From NCBI GenBank assembly GCA_036172225.1, contig CM069918.1, positions 25,892,561-25,956,560 of the forward strand: a stretch of DNA of 64,000 nucleotides, written 5' to 3'. Within the stretch, counting starts at the first letter, position 1; every line of letters starts with the position of its first letter. Source of the DNA: Cryptocoryne crispatula var. balansae. Its lineage: Eukaryota; Streptophyta; Magnoliopsida; Alismatales; Araceae. The notes beneath the pieces were generated by a model, which was not told where the DNA came from, made no database searches, and was given only the letters and a program-made list of their open reading frames with translations. The position numbers and the translations under genes are program-made. Below are positions 46,900 to 58,996 of the stretch, in pieces.

Positions 46900-47681
46900 T
46901 TTATTTTGCTCCAAACCAGCTTGCCGCGCAAACGAATCTAATTCTTGTCACGGGTCAATTCGTGTATATCTGCATATATACAGTTTTATTGATTTGATAA
47001 TAAAATCATATTTTATAAAAGTGTACTTTATATTTTAGAGCTACATGATCAGTTACTTTAATAACCCTCAAACGTTTACTTTTAGATGAACAAGATACTT
47101 AAATATCATTAATATGTCTGTGTCGAGATAAATATTCATTCTAATTTTCATTCTTTAGTTTAATTGCCTACTTGTAGTGTGCAAAAAGAATTTGAAAATA
47201 AGAACGATTCCAATAAAATTATATTTGTGGGCATATTTTTATTTCTTATAAGTTTTCAAAAAAAAAGTAAATTTTTATACTTTTATTTAATTTACATAAA
47301 TAATAATTTTTTTAAAAATTTAATATTATAATAATTAAAATTATAAATTAAATAAATTTTGATATATAAATGCTAGAAGATAGAGAGTAAAAATTTAAAC
47401 ATATTATGTCAAAAAATAATAATATCAGATTTATTTACTTACTTTTCAATAAAAAATATTACTATTTTAAAAGTTTATTGAATTATTTTAATTTAAAAAT
47501 AATCAAAAAATTTTAGCTCTTATCATAATCAGAATCAGAAATTAGTAATATTATTACCAAATCTGACCGTTCGCAACCTTACCTACTTGACTTGGTATGA
47601 AATATCTATGAAGAAAAAATAACAAATTGATCATTATTGCAACTCATACTCGTCGTCAAGATCAAATGCGTATGGCATATC
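46900..47681. other. AT-rich DNA between Helitron and chromovirus LTR
   Basis: I see no gene and no clear element ends. Runs of A and T dominate 47,200-47,520. Confidence 0.5.
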
Positions 47682-48439
47682 TGTCACGACCCGGATTTCA
47701 ACCTGCACAACGGAAAACAATCCGGCGACGTAACCGGGGAAACAACCCCAAAAACACATCGGTTTGGAAAAACTCGAAGACAGAGGTCCCAGTTCATAAT
47801 TCTAACACTATCCAATCATCTCAAATCACGTAAAAAAATTTCGATCTAAGCAATCATATACCAGTCTAAATTGCACAATAACTGCTCAAATCATTCATTA
47901 GAGTCCATACCAACAAGCTTCTGCTGCGCTAAACCTGATTTCCTGAAAATATAATAACGGATTGGAGTGAGTCATAACGACTCAGTAGACATCCCATCAT
48001 CCACCAAATTGGTTAGCCAAAGGCCCTAACATGATAAGTTATAAGTACCCAACCTGCACTTGATACATACCATATAAAACTAAACAATATATATATATAT
48101 ATATACAATTTGGCATTCCACAATTTTTAAGACATAAAACTAGGGGTGGCAACTGGGCGGGCTTGGGCTGGCCCGGCCCAGGCCCAACTTAGCCCACGTC
48201 TAAGAAGCCCAAGCCCAGCCCAATTAAAATGTAAGGATTTTTTTGAGTATGTAAATGGACTTAAAGCCCAACGGGCCATAAAAGCCCATTTACAGCCCAA
48301 TGGGCCAAATAACCTGTTTCACATATTGTTAAATCGTAAATAATTAAGTTTTGAGTCAACACCATCTCACGATCCGCGCACCTACCCCTTAAGGCTATAA
48401 ATAGGGCGAGATATGACATTTTCGTATCTTCTCCATTTA

Positions 48440-48936
48440 GCTAATCGGATAATCCGTATCCGGTCCGAATTGGATACGAATACGGATCGGATATTATAAC
48501 TAGGATAATCTTGATTTGGAGCAAATACAGATAATATTCATTTTAGATTGTTAATTAATTATTATTTAAATTAATATATTTAATAATATAAAAATACATA
48601 TATAAATAAAAGTATAAAATATAAATTTTATCATATATTTATTAACATTAACTTAGTATACTAATATATAATAGAAAATATTTAATCATATTTGTAAATA
48701 TAATAATTTTAAATATATAATTATATATATTATGCATATATTATCAAAAATTAATTCAAAGCAAATCTTAAACGGAGCGGAGTGGACATTTTTGTATCTA
48801 CTCTAAATAAAATTCGGATAATATTTGTATCCGAATATCTACTCCGACAGATATCTTAAATTGGATATTTTCTGCCTAAATGAATATGAATTCACAACGA
48901 ATCTGAATTTTATCCGTATCCGTTTACAACCCTACT
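48440..48936. repeat. Inner inverted-repeat element in the hAT
   Basis: Left part GGATAATCCGTATCCGG (48,448) and right part ATCCGTATCCGTTTACAACC (48,912) carry opposing GGATACGGAT words. An end like GGGTTGTAAACGGATACGG is common in plant MITEs. No clean TSD was found, so the borders are approximate. Confidence 0.4.
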
Positions 48937-49180
48937 ATCCCTTTCAAATTCCCTTAACATTTAAGAAAAAAACATTATGAGCATACTTTTGACAAATTAA
49001 TATTACAACCTAAAATCTAAAATATGCACACCATAAATTAATAGTTTTGGTGTAAAGATTATCCAACTTTGCATAAAGAAATGCATGAGTCAAAATATCC
49101 TATATCCTAACATATCTAAAAATTGTCAAGCAATTTAAACAAATATCAGGATATTAAAATATGACAAATCGATAAACATC

Positions 49181-49375
49181 CTACAAGTTGGCCGAGCATG
49201 GCTCGGTTGGCATCGACCCTGCTCTTGGGGGAGTAGGGCAGGGGTTCGCCTCCCGGCGGCTGCAGCCGGGCGCCCCGGGGGGGTGACAAGTGGGGATCGA
49301 GCGCATGCTCGATCCCTTGCCACCCACGTGTGCTGCGGGGTTCAGGTCTACTAGGCCACGTGTCCAAAAAAGAAG
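49181..49375 (+). repeat. Possible tRNA-derived SINE
   Basis: TGGCTCGGTTGG (49,199) resembles an RNA polymerase III A box. GGGTTCGCCTCC (49,242) matches most of the B box consensus, and the spacing of about 43 bases is right for tRNA promoters. GC-rich sequence ends at about 49,370 in AT-rich DNA. A poly(A) tail and TSD are not clear. Confidence 0.35.
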
Positions 49376-52099
49376 ATAAACTTTTCACAAATTCATAACT
49401 ATCTTGTTTTACACGTAGAAGTAAAAAAATTTCACAGATTTCTAAAAAAAAATTTGATGCATTTATTACTTTTACTATGTGTAAACCGGAGAAAAGAGAT
49501 TTTCAATTTTTCAATTTTTTAATACTGTTACGTAAAGCAAAACCGGAGAGAGATTTTCAATTTTTTATTTATCCTTGTTGCGCACGATAACGGTATTAAA
49601 TGCAATAAATTTTTTTATTTTTCACTTAAAAAAATTTGACACTCTCATTAAAATTTGTCTCATACATTCTGACAACTTTTTGTAAATTATTAATGCTGTT
49701 ACGCAAAGCAAAAAAAAAGAGAGATTTTCATTTTTTATTTCTCATTACGTACAGTAACAACATTAAATGCGTTAAGTTTTTTTTATATCTCCCGTTTAGA
49801 AAAATCAGATACTTGTCCGATACATTGGGACCAATTTGCCGGGTGGCCTCCCGCAGCCGCAGCAACGCCACCTGCGTGGGTGAGAAGGCGTGATCATCGC
49901 CCGCCTGGTCACGCGCGCCTGGCAGAGTGACGGCCCGACGGGCTTCAGACGGGCCAGCGGGCCATGCTCGCCGGGCCAGCCGGAAAAAGGAAAATGGGAA
50001 CCAATTTTTTATTTAAGACCGTTTCATTTTTTTGAGGGCTTGAGCCCGGCCCGTGATGAATTTTTTGGCAGGCTAACGGGCCCAGCCTGTTCATTTGACA
50101 CCCCTGCATAAAACCATAACCTACCAACCACTAGGACCAAAGAGGGCTTCTCACAATTATATCTAATAAGATGAAGAGGTTATGCCATGCAACACCAACT
50201 AAAGGACTTACCATGCATATCATACAAAACATGTATGCTTAAATGAACTAATGAACACAACATGAATACTAACACCGATACCACTCTACAATGCCTCTAT
50301 CCACTACATGAAACATCAACATTTTCATTTTTCGCAAGGAAAGCGTCGTCTTGCGATCTCGACGAGCTATGACTAGATCTACCATATATAGAAGTAATTT
50401 ATAGCTAAGCTAAATCCCGTAGTGCACCTAGGCAGGGGTGGCACTTAGGATAACCCGCGGGATCTGGGATCGAAGGATGCACCAGACGGTTCTAAGCTCC
50501 GCTGCCCACGGACAGGACTACTAGTCCAGTATAGCTCGGTCTCATTAAATGTCTTTAATGCACACATGCATCACAACATCTCATGCCTTGCCATGAGTTT
50601 CTCACAAATATGCAAACTGTTTTGCAACGACAAACTATCACATTCAAGATGAAGACATGCCACCATGATAGACACTAAACAAACTAATGAACCATGCATT
50701 ACCACAATCTAAGCAAAGAGACACCCATGCTACTAGCACTCTATCTATCATGCATAAAAAAAAGACATTCTATACCTACTTATTCATGATATGCCAACAT
50801 GACTTAGACCCTTAAAACAACCACTATATGAAAGAGATCATGGTGTTACATGAAAATTCAGGTTTAAATAAATGATCCAAACTCAATATGATAGGGTTAA
50901 CTCACAACTTTAAACATTATCTAAAACAAAGAATTGATCGATCTAACAATAATATGAAGGGTTAACCAATTAATAAAAGAGGTTTAGCACATATCGTACA
51001 AGAATACAACCAATTAACTATGATAGAGCTAATTATACGATCATCACTACTTGACTTGCAAATACATGCTAAATAAATCGAAATAGACAACTAAAGATAA
51101 CTTCACTCTTCTAAAATCACACATCTATCTATTTGATTATTACCTACAAGTCATGGTAATATTTTCAATAGAAATTTAGTGATAATAGACATGTCCGGGA
51201 TGCCTACCGGGATGGAGTCGACAATTTTCGATCCGAGATTAGCACGTGCCTTGACCGGTTAATAAAGATTCCACTCCTCAATCTAAGCTAGCTGCAAGCA
51301 AATAATAATATAGAAGAATATAACACAATTTGATAGCTTAGGAGAAAGAGAGAGTGAGGGGAAAATAAAAGAATACCCGGATTGAGCAGGGGGGACAAGT
51401 CGACGCACCAGCCGCTGGTGCCCGCGTGGGAGGTGCTAGTGTGCTGAGGGAAGCAGGATTTGAAGGGGGGGTTCAAAGGCACCGCAGCGCTGGTCGGCTG
51501 AGGTAGAACCGAGGGGGGGTCGAGGGCAGAGTGGGGGCGGCAGGGCCGCTGCACACTGGGCAGTAGGGGGCTGGGCGCTGCGCGCTGTGCGGCAGGGAGA
51601 CTAGGCGGCCAGGGGGTGGGCGCAGGGGCTCCGAGGTGGCTGGGGGACTGCTGGGCAGCCCAGCGCCATCAACGCGCTGGTCAGCGCCAAGAGGGGGGGA
51701 TGGCTGCGGGCTGCAGCCGCTGGGCGCATCCGCGCGCGCCGAGGGGCAGCGCCGCGGCGCTGGTCTGCGCAGGGGAACGCGCTCGGAGGAGGGGGGAGCT
51801 GCTGCGTCGCCGCAGCTGCCGCGTCCACGCGGGCGGCCGAGCGAGGGAGAGCCGGGGTGCTGCAGTTCGCGTGCAGGGGGGGCGGAAACGGTGCCGGTCG
51901 AGCAGGGGGGCTGGACTCCGCGTAGGCACACGGGAGGGAGGTGCCGCAAGGGAGAACCGAGAGAGGGAGGGAGGAAATGGAGCGGCTAGGGCACAAAATG
52001 GGGGTTTCGACGGGGGTAAAAATTGGGAAAAGGAGGGGCAAAAGGGGAAGGGGGAGAATGATATATAATATATTTAAAGAAAAAAAAATAGATATTACA

Positions 52100-53250
52100 A
52101 TCTACCCTCCTTAAAATAAATTTCGTCCTCGAAATTTAAATATTCCCACCAAGTACCCAAGGTTATTCTATTCTTCCAAACTCCTTGTTCCAATTCCCTT
52201 AAACATATTAAAGTCTACATGATTCAAACATCGAGATCCTTATAATCTTCTTCTCTACTTTATATCGGCATTTATGATCATCAATCATAATCATACTCAA
52301 GCATCGGTATCCAACATCAATTGCTATTATATCTCAAACAAAATCTAAATCTTCTAGGGATCCCACACACATCAGCTTATGTTTGAATCCTTATCAAATG
52401 CATTCGTACCAATACTCTAAACCCATGCTAAACTAGATCATAACTTGACCTTCAACTCTTCTCTTTTACATACTAGCTATACTTTAATCTCTGGAATTAT
52501 CCTTACTTGATTCTCTAATAATATTCTCACCTCAACTAAAAACTTTATCGTGTCCCCAAGAATGTTTCAATCTTCTCTTCATCTTCTAATGTTATTCATA
52601 TCATAAATTCTATATCAATTTTCTCCATCTAAATCATGCTCATTCATTAAGTATCATACTCCAAGTATGGTAGAAAACCACATAATTACTATCCATAAAC
52701 AACCAAGACAAGATTCTCTCATTCTCTTTTTTTTTCCATTACAATCATTCAATATCATTATGTAGTCTAGTTACCCAAACATCAATGAAAAAAAAAATTA
52801 CATGTAGTTGCACTTCCTTTGATACTCACCCTTAATACCATTCTAAGAGTCATCATTATAAAACTAAACCTCTCTTGTCAATTCATTTATCCTCAACCTA
52901 CACTTTTTCTAATCAAGTCTTAACATGATTACCTATCTAATCCCGAGAAGGTAAAGAATGAATATGCATATTCTTAACGATTCTTCTTATCTAAAGATCA
53001 TTCTTAATAATTTGTAGTCTAACTACTTCTTATATTCCAACTCAATCACAATCTCAAAAGTCAATCCTTCACTATCCAATGAAGTTTCAGTATGAGCATA
53101 AAGTCTACACTTAACTAAGTTTGTAATCAAGATTTGAAAAGATAAGAAATTCTCAATCAGATGCAACATATACAGATCATGATGAATAGATAAAGAAAAT
53201 GCTCAAGTTCAAAATTGACAATTAAAGGATGATGATCCGAATGATATGAT
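52100..53250. other. Non-coding interior of the second chromovirus-like element
   Basis: AT-rich, strongly C/T on the plus strand, with no frame over about 60 codons and no pol similarity. The last five bases, ATGAT, would be the left TSD of the next element. Confidence 0.5.
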
Positions 53251-53405
53251 TGTAGACACGCAATTTTGGCCCAGTTGGAGAGTTCAAATTCTTGTTTTCA
53301 TAAAGAATATTTAAAGCACATCGTGTTTTCCGGACATATCAAGTTTTGGCACATTCCGAAGGTGGGTCCATCAAGCAACCAGACCAGCCGAATGCCCCAA
53401 GAATA

Positions 53406-53576
53406 GGGCACCTGGCGCCCTGTTTATAGGGCACCAGGCGCCCTATATATAGGGCACCTGGCGCCCTATTTATAGGGCACCAGGCGCCCTATAAACAGGG
53501 CACCTGGCGCCCTGTATACAGGGCACCAGGCGCCCTGTATACAGGGCACCAGGCGCCCTATAAACAGGGCGCCTGG
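53406..53576. repeat. Eight-unit 23-bp array of alternating palindromes
   Basis: Units begin at 53,406, 53,429, 53,452, 53,475, 53,498, 53,521, 53,544 and 53,567, exactly 23 bp apart. Each is a 15-bp GC palindrome GGGCACC-W-GGCGCCC (one mismatch) plus an 8-bp AT spacer that is itself palindromic or nearly so (TATATATA, TGTATACA, TATTTATA, TGTTTATA, TATAAACA). The centre W alternates T, A, T, A, T, A and then breaks. Spacers 1 and 4 are reverse complements and 2 and 3 nearly so, which makes units 1-5 one large near palindrome of about 107 bp. It lies in U3, 155 bp before the TATA box. The right LTR keeps eight eroded units (63,358-63,530). Confidence 0.92.
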
Positions 53577-53730
53577 ATCCAAATTAAATTGATTTGACAG
53601 GTTGATTTGACCCCCCGCAGTGACTTGTCTTGTCGATTTGACATATCTCATGATGCTGGTGCCCCGTATATAGGGCGCTATGCCACATGGCACTGCTTTT
53701 CGGAAATGGCCAAAGTGCCCTCTTTTGGGC

Positions 53731-53738
53731 TATAAATA
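53731..53738 (+). promoter_or_regulatory. Tat-type LTR TATA box
   Basis: TATAAATA follows TCTTTTGGGC and is fully conserved in the right LTR at 63,677. It marks the likely U3/R promoter. Confidence 0.65.
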
Positions 53739-54767
53739 GACCCCCATTTGGAGCTTGGAGGAGGTTCCAACTCCGTGCCACCCTATAGCTCATCCAACAC
53801 CACGTTTCTAAGCCATTATCATCCCCCACAAGCCTTCAAATCGATCCATAACCATCCACCAAAAACCCTAAAAACCTTTTGTTTCTGTCACCCAGAAACA
53901 TGATTTTTCTCCAACTTTGAGAGCCTCTATCCGTCTCTCCTCTTACATCCAGCATCCAAACCCTCTTCCATGGGCTTCATTTGAGTATTGTCTACAAGGA
54001 GGAGCCCCTACTTCGTCCCGGGAGCCCCCCAGCACTCCGGAGCGGCGCCGCGAAGAGGAGAAGAAAATCTGTTCGGGCCAGACTTAGTGCCCCGTATACA
54101 GGGCGCTTTGACTTGGTCAACGCGCCCCATAAACGGGGGACCTTCTCTGGCGCCCTATATACGAGGGCACCGGGAAGGACGATTTAAGCTTGTTTTGTTA
54201 TTTTTGAATCCCGATCGCCCGTTTAATCGAGTTTTTGTCCTCCTTTTTCATCTTAGCACTGTTCATCAAGTTATTTAGCATGTCTTAGATCATTTTGCAT
54301 CACATATATATATTCAAAACCTTCCAAATAGGGGTCGGGATTTAGTCCCAATCCGGTCAGTTCCTTCCCTCTTTCATGTTTACATTTGAATTTGAGCATG
54401 ATTCTACACTATCACGAGAACTAATGATCTTTTCACTTGTTTCTATGTTTTCATATGGACATTTTTAGGTAAATCCGATTGGAGTGGAGCTTCAACCGGA
54501 TCGAAGACGAAGGACTCACTAAGCTCTCTTCTTTCGGCCGGCCGAGAGAGGAGAAGTCGGAACCCAACAATCTCCCCGCTTCCAAAGGTACAACGGTCAC
54601 TTTCATCTTTCTATTTCATTTCCTTTCATTCTACTATATTTTGGAGCCATTGGCTCCTGGCGACCACACCCACTAACATCCCATCCACCAAGACACACCA
54701 GAGCGAGCGTAAGGGTTCCGGAGGGGGGGAGATCCGCGGATGTCCCGTTCCGGGTGCTTACACCTTT

Positions 54768-54786
54768 TGGCGACCACGGTGGGACC
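54768..54786 (+). promoter_or_regulatory. Tat-type primer binding site
   Basis: TGGCGACCACGGTGGGACC begins five bases after the LTR. TGGCGAC is the start of the tRNA-Arg-type site of Tat/Ogre elements; the rest is only loosely similar. Confidence 0.6.
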
Positions 54787-55877
54787 GACTTTGCTTTAGT
54801 GAGTTCTTCTCTTCTTTCCTAAGAATGTCCGCTTGAAAACATGCTTATTTTCACTTTAGTTCTCATTTAAGCCATTTCTATTTCTTTGCATTTCTATTTG
54901 CTTGCTTACATGCTTGTTCATTTCCTTGAAGCATTATCTTGTTCCTTCCGATTTACTTGCCTTCCGTTGGTCCTTTTTAAAAAAAAAAAACATACAATCT
55001 GATTTCTAGCTTGGTTTATCAACTTATTTCACCTTAGCATTTTAGATATCATCTTGTTTCATCTCTTGTTAAGTATACTTGTCTATTTCCTTCTTGGCCT
55101 AGTTTTCCTTTAGCAAATCTTGCAAAGCATACTTAGTTAAATTAATGCTTTCTTCCATCTTAGTTTAATTCCATATCATTGTCTTGTTTACTTGCTTCCT
55201 ACAACATCTCATTAATCATTGAATGCTTTTATTTTCTTCTTGGTTGCTTCTTATTCCTTGAAATTTCACTTGCATTTAGTTTGCATCGGAGCTTCGGGTC
55301 CGCCCGTCTCCTCAGGACACCCGAAGGGAGGCTCTCTCCTCCCAAAGCCCCACACATCCAAACACCCCTCTTGGTGGTTGCCAACTCCTCCTCACGGGGA
55401 TTCCCTCTCGGAAGGACCGGGTAGCTTCCATCAAGGCCTCCATAAGTCCCCGGACGTGAAGGATTCCCTCTTCAGCGATCGGGCTGGTTGTACCACTTTA
55501 TCCCAAAACCGGAATACCTATTACCCATCGTTGTGAAAAGAGTGAACCTTAGATTGCTCGGTGTTGTGAGAGCATAGGGTCCTACCCATTTATTTGAGTG
55601 GACAATATTTCTCTTAACAAGCCATTAATTTGAGGTTGAAACAAAAAAATTGCATTAATCATTCCAAGTCTTTGCTAGTACTTGTTTGCAAACAAAAAAC
55701 TGAAAAATTAAACAAAAATCCCAAAATCACCTAAAAAGAACCAAAACAAAAATTTGCTTGAGGTTAATTTGCTTGACAACTTGCTTGTCTAACAAAAGAA
55801 AATCAAAACAAAAAGGGGTAAAAAAATCAAAACTAAAAAATCCTTAAGCTTTTATTTGTCAACCTTCTTTTTCTATT
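54787..55877 (+). other. Tat-type leader between PBS and gag
   Basis: About 1.1 kb, T-rich at first and A-rich at the end. A 105-codon frame at 55,219-55,536 has no recognisable domain. No gene is called. Confidence 0.5.
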
Positions 55878-57782
55878 GTGTTTATGAATTTAAGGTCAGG
55901 TCGAGTTATCGGAATGGCGGATCAAGGATACGAGCAACTACAGTTGGAGTATGATCAATCTTATTTCTATCCTAATGCCGTGTGTGCCGTCAATGAACCC
56001 GAAGTTCTCCCCGAACCTAGTCAAAATTCTCCTCGACCCAATCTAAATTCACTTTGGGAGGCATTTTCTCATGCTGACCCTACCCAACTTCAGGCTATCA
56101 AAGCCATCCTTAAGGGAAAGTCGCCCGCCGACCACATTCCTCCCGAAGAAGGTCTTCACATCTCTACCCCTCGGTCAGGGGCACATCAACCCAATGTGCC
56201 CACTCATGGCCATTCTCATACGGGCTTATGGCCCCAATTTCTCCTCATCTGGTGGCTAATCTAGATCATCCCAATCCAAATGTTGTTGTTCCTTCTAGAC
56301 CACCAGTTTATTCCTCTAATCATCTCAACCCTACTCACCCTTTGGTGTATCCCCCAATGTACCCTTCTTATCCACCACTTCGGCCCATCAAATCCCAATT
56401 CCGGTGCGCCAAGCACCCACTTCTCCTCCTCCTCTTAGGGAACCTTCGTCGATCGAGCCATGATTAACAAGATCAATCGCATGGATGAGCGAGTATAGAG
56501 AGCTCGGACGTTTAATCGACCCCAAGGCAGGTCCCCGAAATTTCTCTTCCTTCCCTCCCTACTTTTCATCTACCTCCCTTCCGAGATGCCGGTATACCGT
56601 CGCTACAACGGAACCGGTAATCCCTTCATTCATGTCAAGGACTTTCTTTATGAGTCGGTAATGTGGCAAAATGATCCGAGGGCCCTTGCTTTTCTTTTTT
56701 AGAAGATCATTAGAGGGCTCGGCTCTAGAGTGGTTCTACTCGCTTGACTCTTTGGATGCGAGTAACTTTGAAAGCTGTCAAAAGCTAAATTTTTGCAGAG
56801 ATATCAAGATAGGGTCGGACCAACATATTCCATCACCGACCTCATGGCTGAAAAAATGAGAAATGATGAAGATTTTATCGGGTATGCCGATAGGTGGAGA
56901 GCAATGGCGGAAAGATTAACAAATGCCTTTCGTCCGAATCGGAACAAGTTAAGATGATCATCACCAACGCCACTCCGGCCTTAAAGAGTATGCGTCGGCT
57001 TTGCATCACCCCACCTCCGCTGAGTGAACTTTATGAGAGGGCACGGTACATTGAGACACGGCTTAAGGGACTCACCTATCATGAACTTGTTTGATCCTAG
57101 ACCCCGGGCATCAAGAAAACCACTTTTACCACAACCGGCCCGGTGGACCGAGGGCGTAGTGACAAATGAAAACCTTAACGTTGTAGGGAACCCACCTATA
57201 AATTATCAACACCAGTTCAGGAACCCTCAACAAAATCAACCATTTAGAAACCCTCGTCAACCTCAACCTCAACGGCAGCATGCACCAGCTCAGCAGCAAC
57301 AACGACAGAACCCCGGCCTGGGGATTATCCAAAACCCTCTACCTCTACATGCACCCGCAAGACTTTGGAATCAACATGTTAATCCCATCTTGATCTCTTC
57401 CGAGGAGTATCATCATCGGGGCCAGAATTGGCAAGTTGAGGGAGCCACCTCCGCCATGCATGTCAACCGAACCGTCCATTCTATACCCCAAGCTACATCA
57501 GTCAACCCCATTACTCTCAACCGGCCACCCATCATCCGAGCACCATCACGACCCATCATAACACCACCAACCACACAACTCCAATCGGGACGGACCCTAA
57601 TCCGCCGGTTAATCCACCATGAAATATCACCACCACTAGGACCCATCATCATCCCGCCCCCGACATCGTGCCTTCACAACCTACCTACCCAACTATGCCT
57701 CAAACCACCATCATTACGCCCGTCCCAAGAGCTCCCATCATTCGACCTAACCCGCCACCCACCACTACCAACCCAGCCATAG
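55878..57782 (+). pseudogene. Tat-type gag, frame-broken
   Basis: The start ATG at 55,878 gives MFMNLRSGRVIGMADQGYEQ and a 128-codon frame that resembles the N-terminus of these Gag proteins. The frame shifts near 56,230, near 56,500 and again at about 56,780. The capsid core is recognisable as RRSLEGSALEWFYSLDSL (56,700-56,753), followed in another frame by VGPTYSITDLMAEKMRNDED. From 57,024 to 57,782 a 252-codon frame is a Pro/Gln/Asn-rich linker. The breaks preclude a working Gag as the sequence stands. Confidence 0.75.
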
Positions 57783-58480
57783 CTCCTCAACTTGCAACAG
57801 TACTCAGAAGTGGGCGCATGTTCCAAAGGGTATTTCCCCAGGCCGGCCAATCAGGGTTGGCACCAGGGAGCGAAGAAGAACACATTGAAGAGCCGTTGCA
57901 CAGGACATCCTATGACTTGTTGAAACATCTTGATAAAACCCCGGCACGGATCTCTATCTTAGAGTTAATCAAAAGGTCCAAAGTCCATCAAGAGGTTCTC
58001 CAACAAGATGCTTACGGTAATGGTAAACGAGAGCCTCCCCCGAGAAAAAATATCATCGGTTACGAGGGTCGAGAAGTGAATACCCGGCCCTCACATTCAC
58101 AAAGGAAGAGTTGGCCGACCCGTAAATAAGGAAATGTGCCTTGTGCATCACGGTCCACATCAACGGAGTAGGCATTAAGTCATGTTTGGTCGATACCGGA
58201 GCATCCATTAACGTTACGCCACGAAAACATTACATCTTTGTGGAATCTCCGAAGAGGACATCCGGCCATCTCAAATAACGGTGACCGCATATGATAATTC
58301 AAAGAAGCCCGGCGACGGCATGATTACATTAAATGTGAAGCTTGGACCTCGAACGATCCGTTAACTTCCACATACTTGAGATGGATCCAACCTACAAAGC
58401 TATTCTGGGACGGCCCTATTTGGAAGCACTAGAGGCGATCGCCTCCACCAATCACCGATTGCCTTAAATTCCCTTACAAG
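57668..58480 (+). pseudogene. Tat-type aspartic protease region, frame-broken
   Basis: A 153-codon frame to 58,129 contains RTSYDLLKHLDKTPARISIL, the segment that precedes protease in this lineage. After a TAA, another stretch gives ITVHINGVGIKSCLVDTGAS followed by INVTP, the catalytic Asp-Thr-Gly-Ala motif (58,150-58,215). YKAILGRPYL (58,396-58,425) is the C-terminal protease motif. The parts are in different frames. Confidence 0.75.
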
Positions 58481-58486
58481 GGACGA

Positions 58487-58996
58487 GTGATTAAGGTGAC
58501 TAGCATGCCCTTAAACCATCCATCTTCTCCACCACCACCCATTGGGTTGCCAAACGAGCCAATTTTTACAATCTTGGATCTTCGAGAAATGAGTAGGCAA
58601 CCCGGGCAAGTGTGGAGAAGAAAAAGAAAGGAAAATGAAGCCATTGGATGGCACATATTGAAGATTTTGGGATACCGGGAGGGCCGAGGACTAGGCAAAG
58701 AAGCGCAAGGCATAGGTGAGCCAATCAATCCAGTGAGGTTACAACCAAAGAGCGGGGTTGGATATGATGGAACGACAGCCAATGGTCAAAATCTCAAAAG
58801 CAAATACTTTTCAGGATGCTTACAAAAGTTTTTCATCAAGAAAGAGACCATTCAACTTGCTGAGAACAAGGAAGAACAAGAGCTAGAGCAAGACAAAAGA
58901 AGAAGAACTGACGACCACGAAGATGATGTGTATCACGAAATATCTCTTTTGTTTTCCACCGATGAAGAAGGGTCAAGCAATGAACCACTCCGGTGA
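58487..58996 (+). pseudogene. G-patch domain segment of the Tat-type polyprotein
   Basis: A 169-codon frame has, at about residues 55-92, WHILKILGYREGRGLGKE, AQGIGEPI and QPKSGVGYD. This is the G-patch pattern (Gly at fixed spacing around a G-x-G-L-G-K core), an RNA-binding or helicase-partner module. It sits directly after protease, where G-patches also occur in some retroviral proteases. The C-terminal third is Glu/Lys/Asp-rich. The first ATG is probably not a real start, since the frame should continue from protease. Function in the element is inferred, not known. Confidence 0.7.

Larger units (their letters stand above)
48141..50106. mobile_element. Non-autonomous hAT transposon
   Basis: The 8-bp duplication CATAAAAC flanks the element perfectly (48,133-48,140 and 50,107-50,114). 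The ends are TAGGGGTGGCAA on the left and, on the minus strand at the right, CAGGGGTGTCAA, the usual plant hAT terminus. Subterminal GGGCC/GGCCC words are abundant at both ends (48,150-48,310 and 49,920-50,090). It is 1,966 bp with no transposase, so it depends on another element. It contains a SINE-like segment and a second inverted-repeat element. Confidence 0.9.
47682..52099 (-). repeat. Chromovirus-like LTR carrying a hAT insertion
   Basis: Without the hAT element and one TSD copy (1,974 bp) the LTR is about 2,444 bp, close to the 2,390 bp of the intact family. Its GC-rich block is at 51,390-52,000, the same place as in the intact LTR. Open frames there on both strands are composition artefacts. 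Confidence 0.8.
47682..53250 (-). mobile_element. Second chromovirus-like element: 3' LTR and non-coding interior
   Basis: The left LTR (47,682-52,099) starts TGTCACGACCCGGAT and ends ATATTACA, next to the PPT-type sequence AGGAGGGTAGAT on the minus strand. Blocks such as CCTAGGCAGGGG and GGGATCGAAGGATGC are shared with the intact chromovirus LTR, so they are relatives, although overall divergence is large. After the PPT come 1,150 bp with no pol, although pol ends only 50 bp from the PPT in the intact element. The element is then interrupted by the Tat-type LTR at 53,251. It may be a non-coding (LARD-like) derivative, or its coding part may lie outside the window. Confidence 0.8.
53251..54762 (+). 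repeat. Tat-type 5' LTR
   Basis: 1,512 bp from TGTAGACACGCAATTTTGG to CGGGTGCTTACA. It holds an eight-unit palindromic array (53,406-53,576), a TATA box at 53,731, and further isolated copies of the palindrome motif at about 53,660, 54,090 and 54,150. Confidence 0.9.

Noticed and set aside
51473..52068. Frames of 117-158 codons in the second chromovirus LTR
   Set aside because: The same GC-rich LTR artefact; it aligns in position with the block in the intact LTR.
53406..53576. CRISPR-like repeat array
   Set aside because: Repeats are adjacent at 23-bp period with 8-bp palindromic spacers and lie in a plant LTR; there are no unique spacers and no cas genes.
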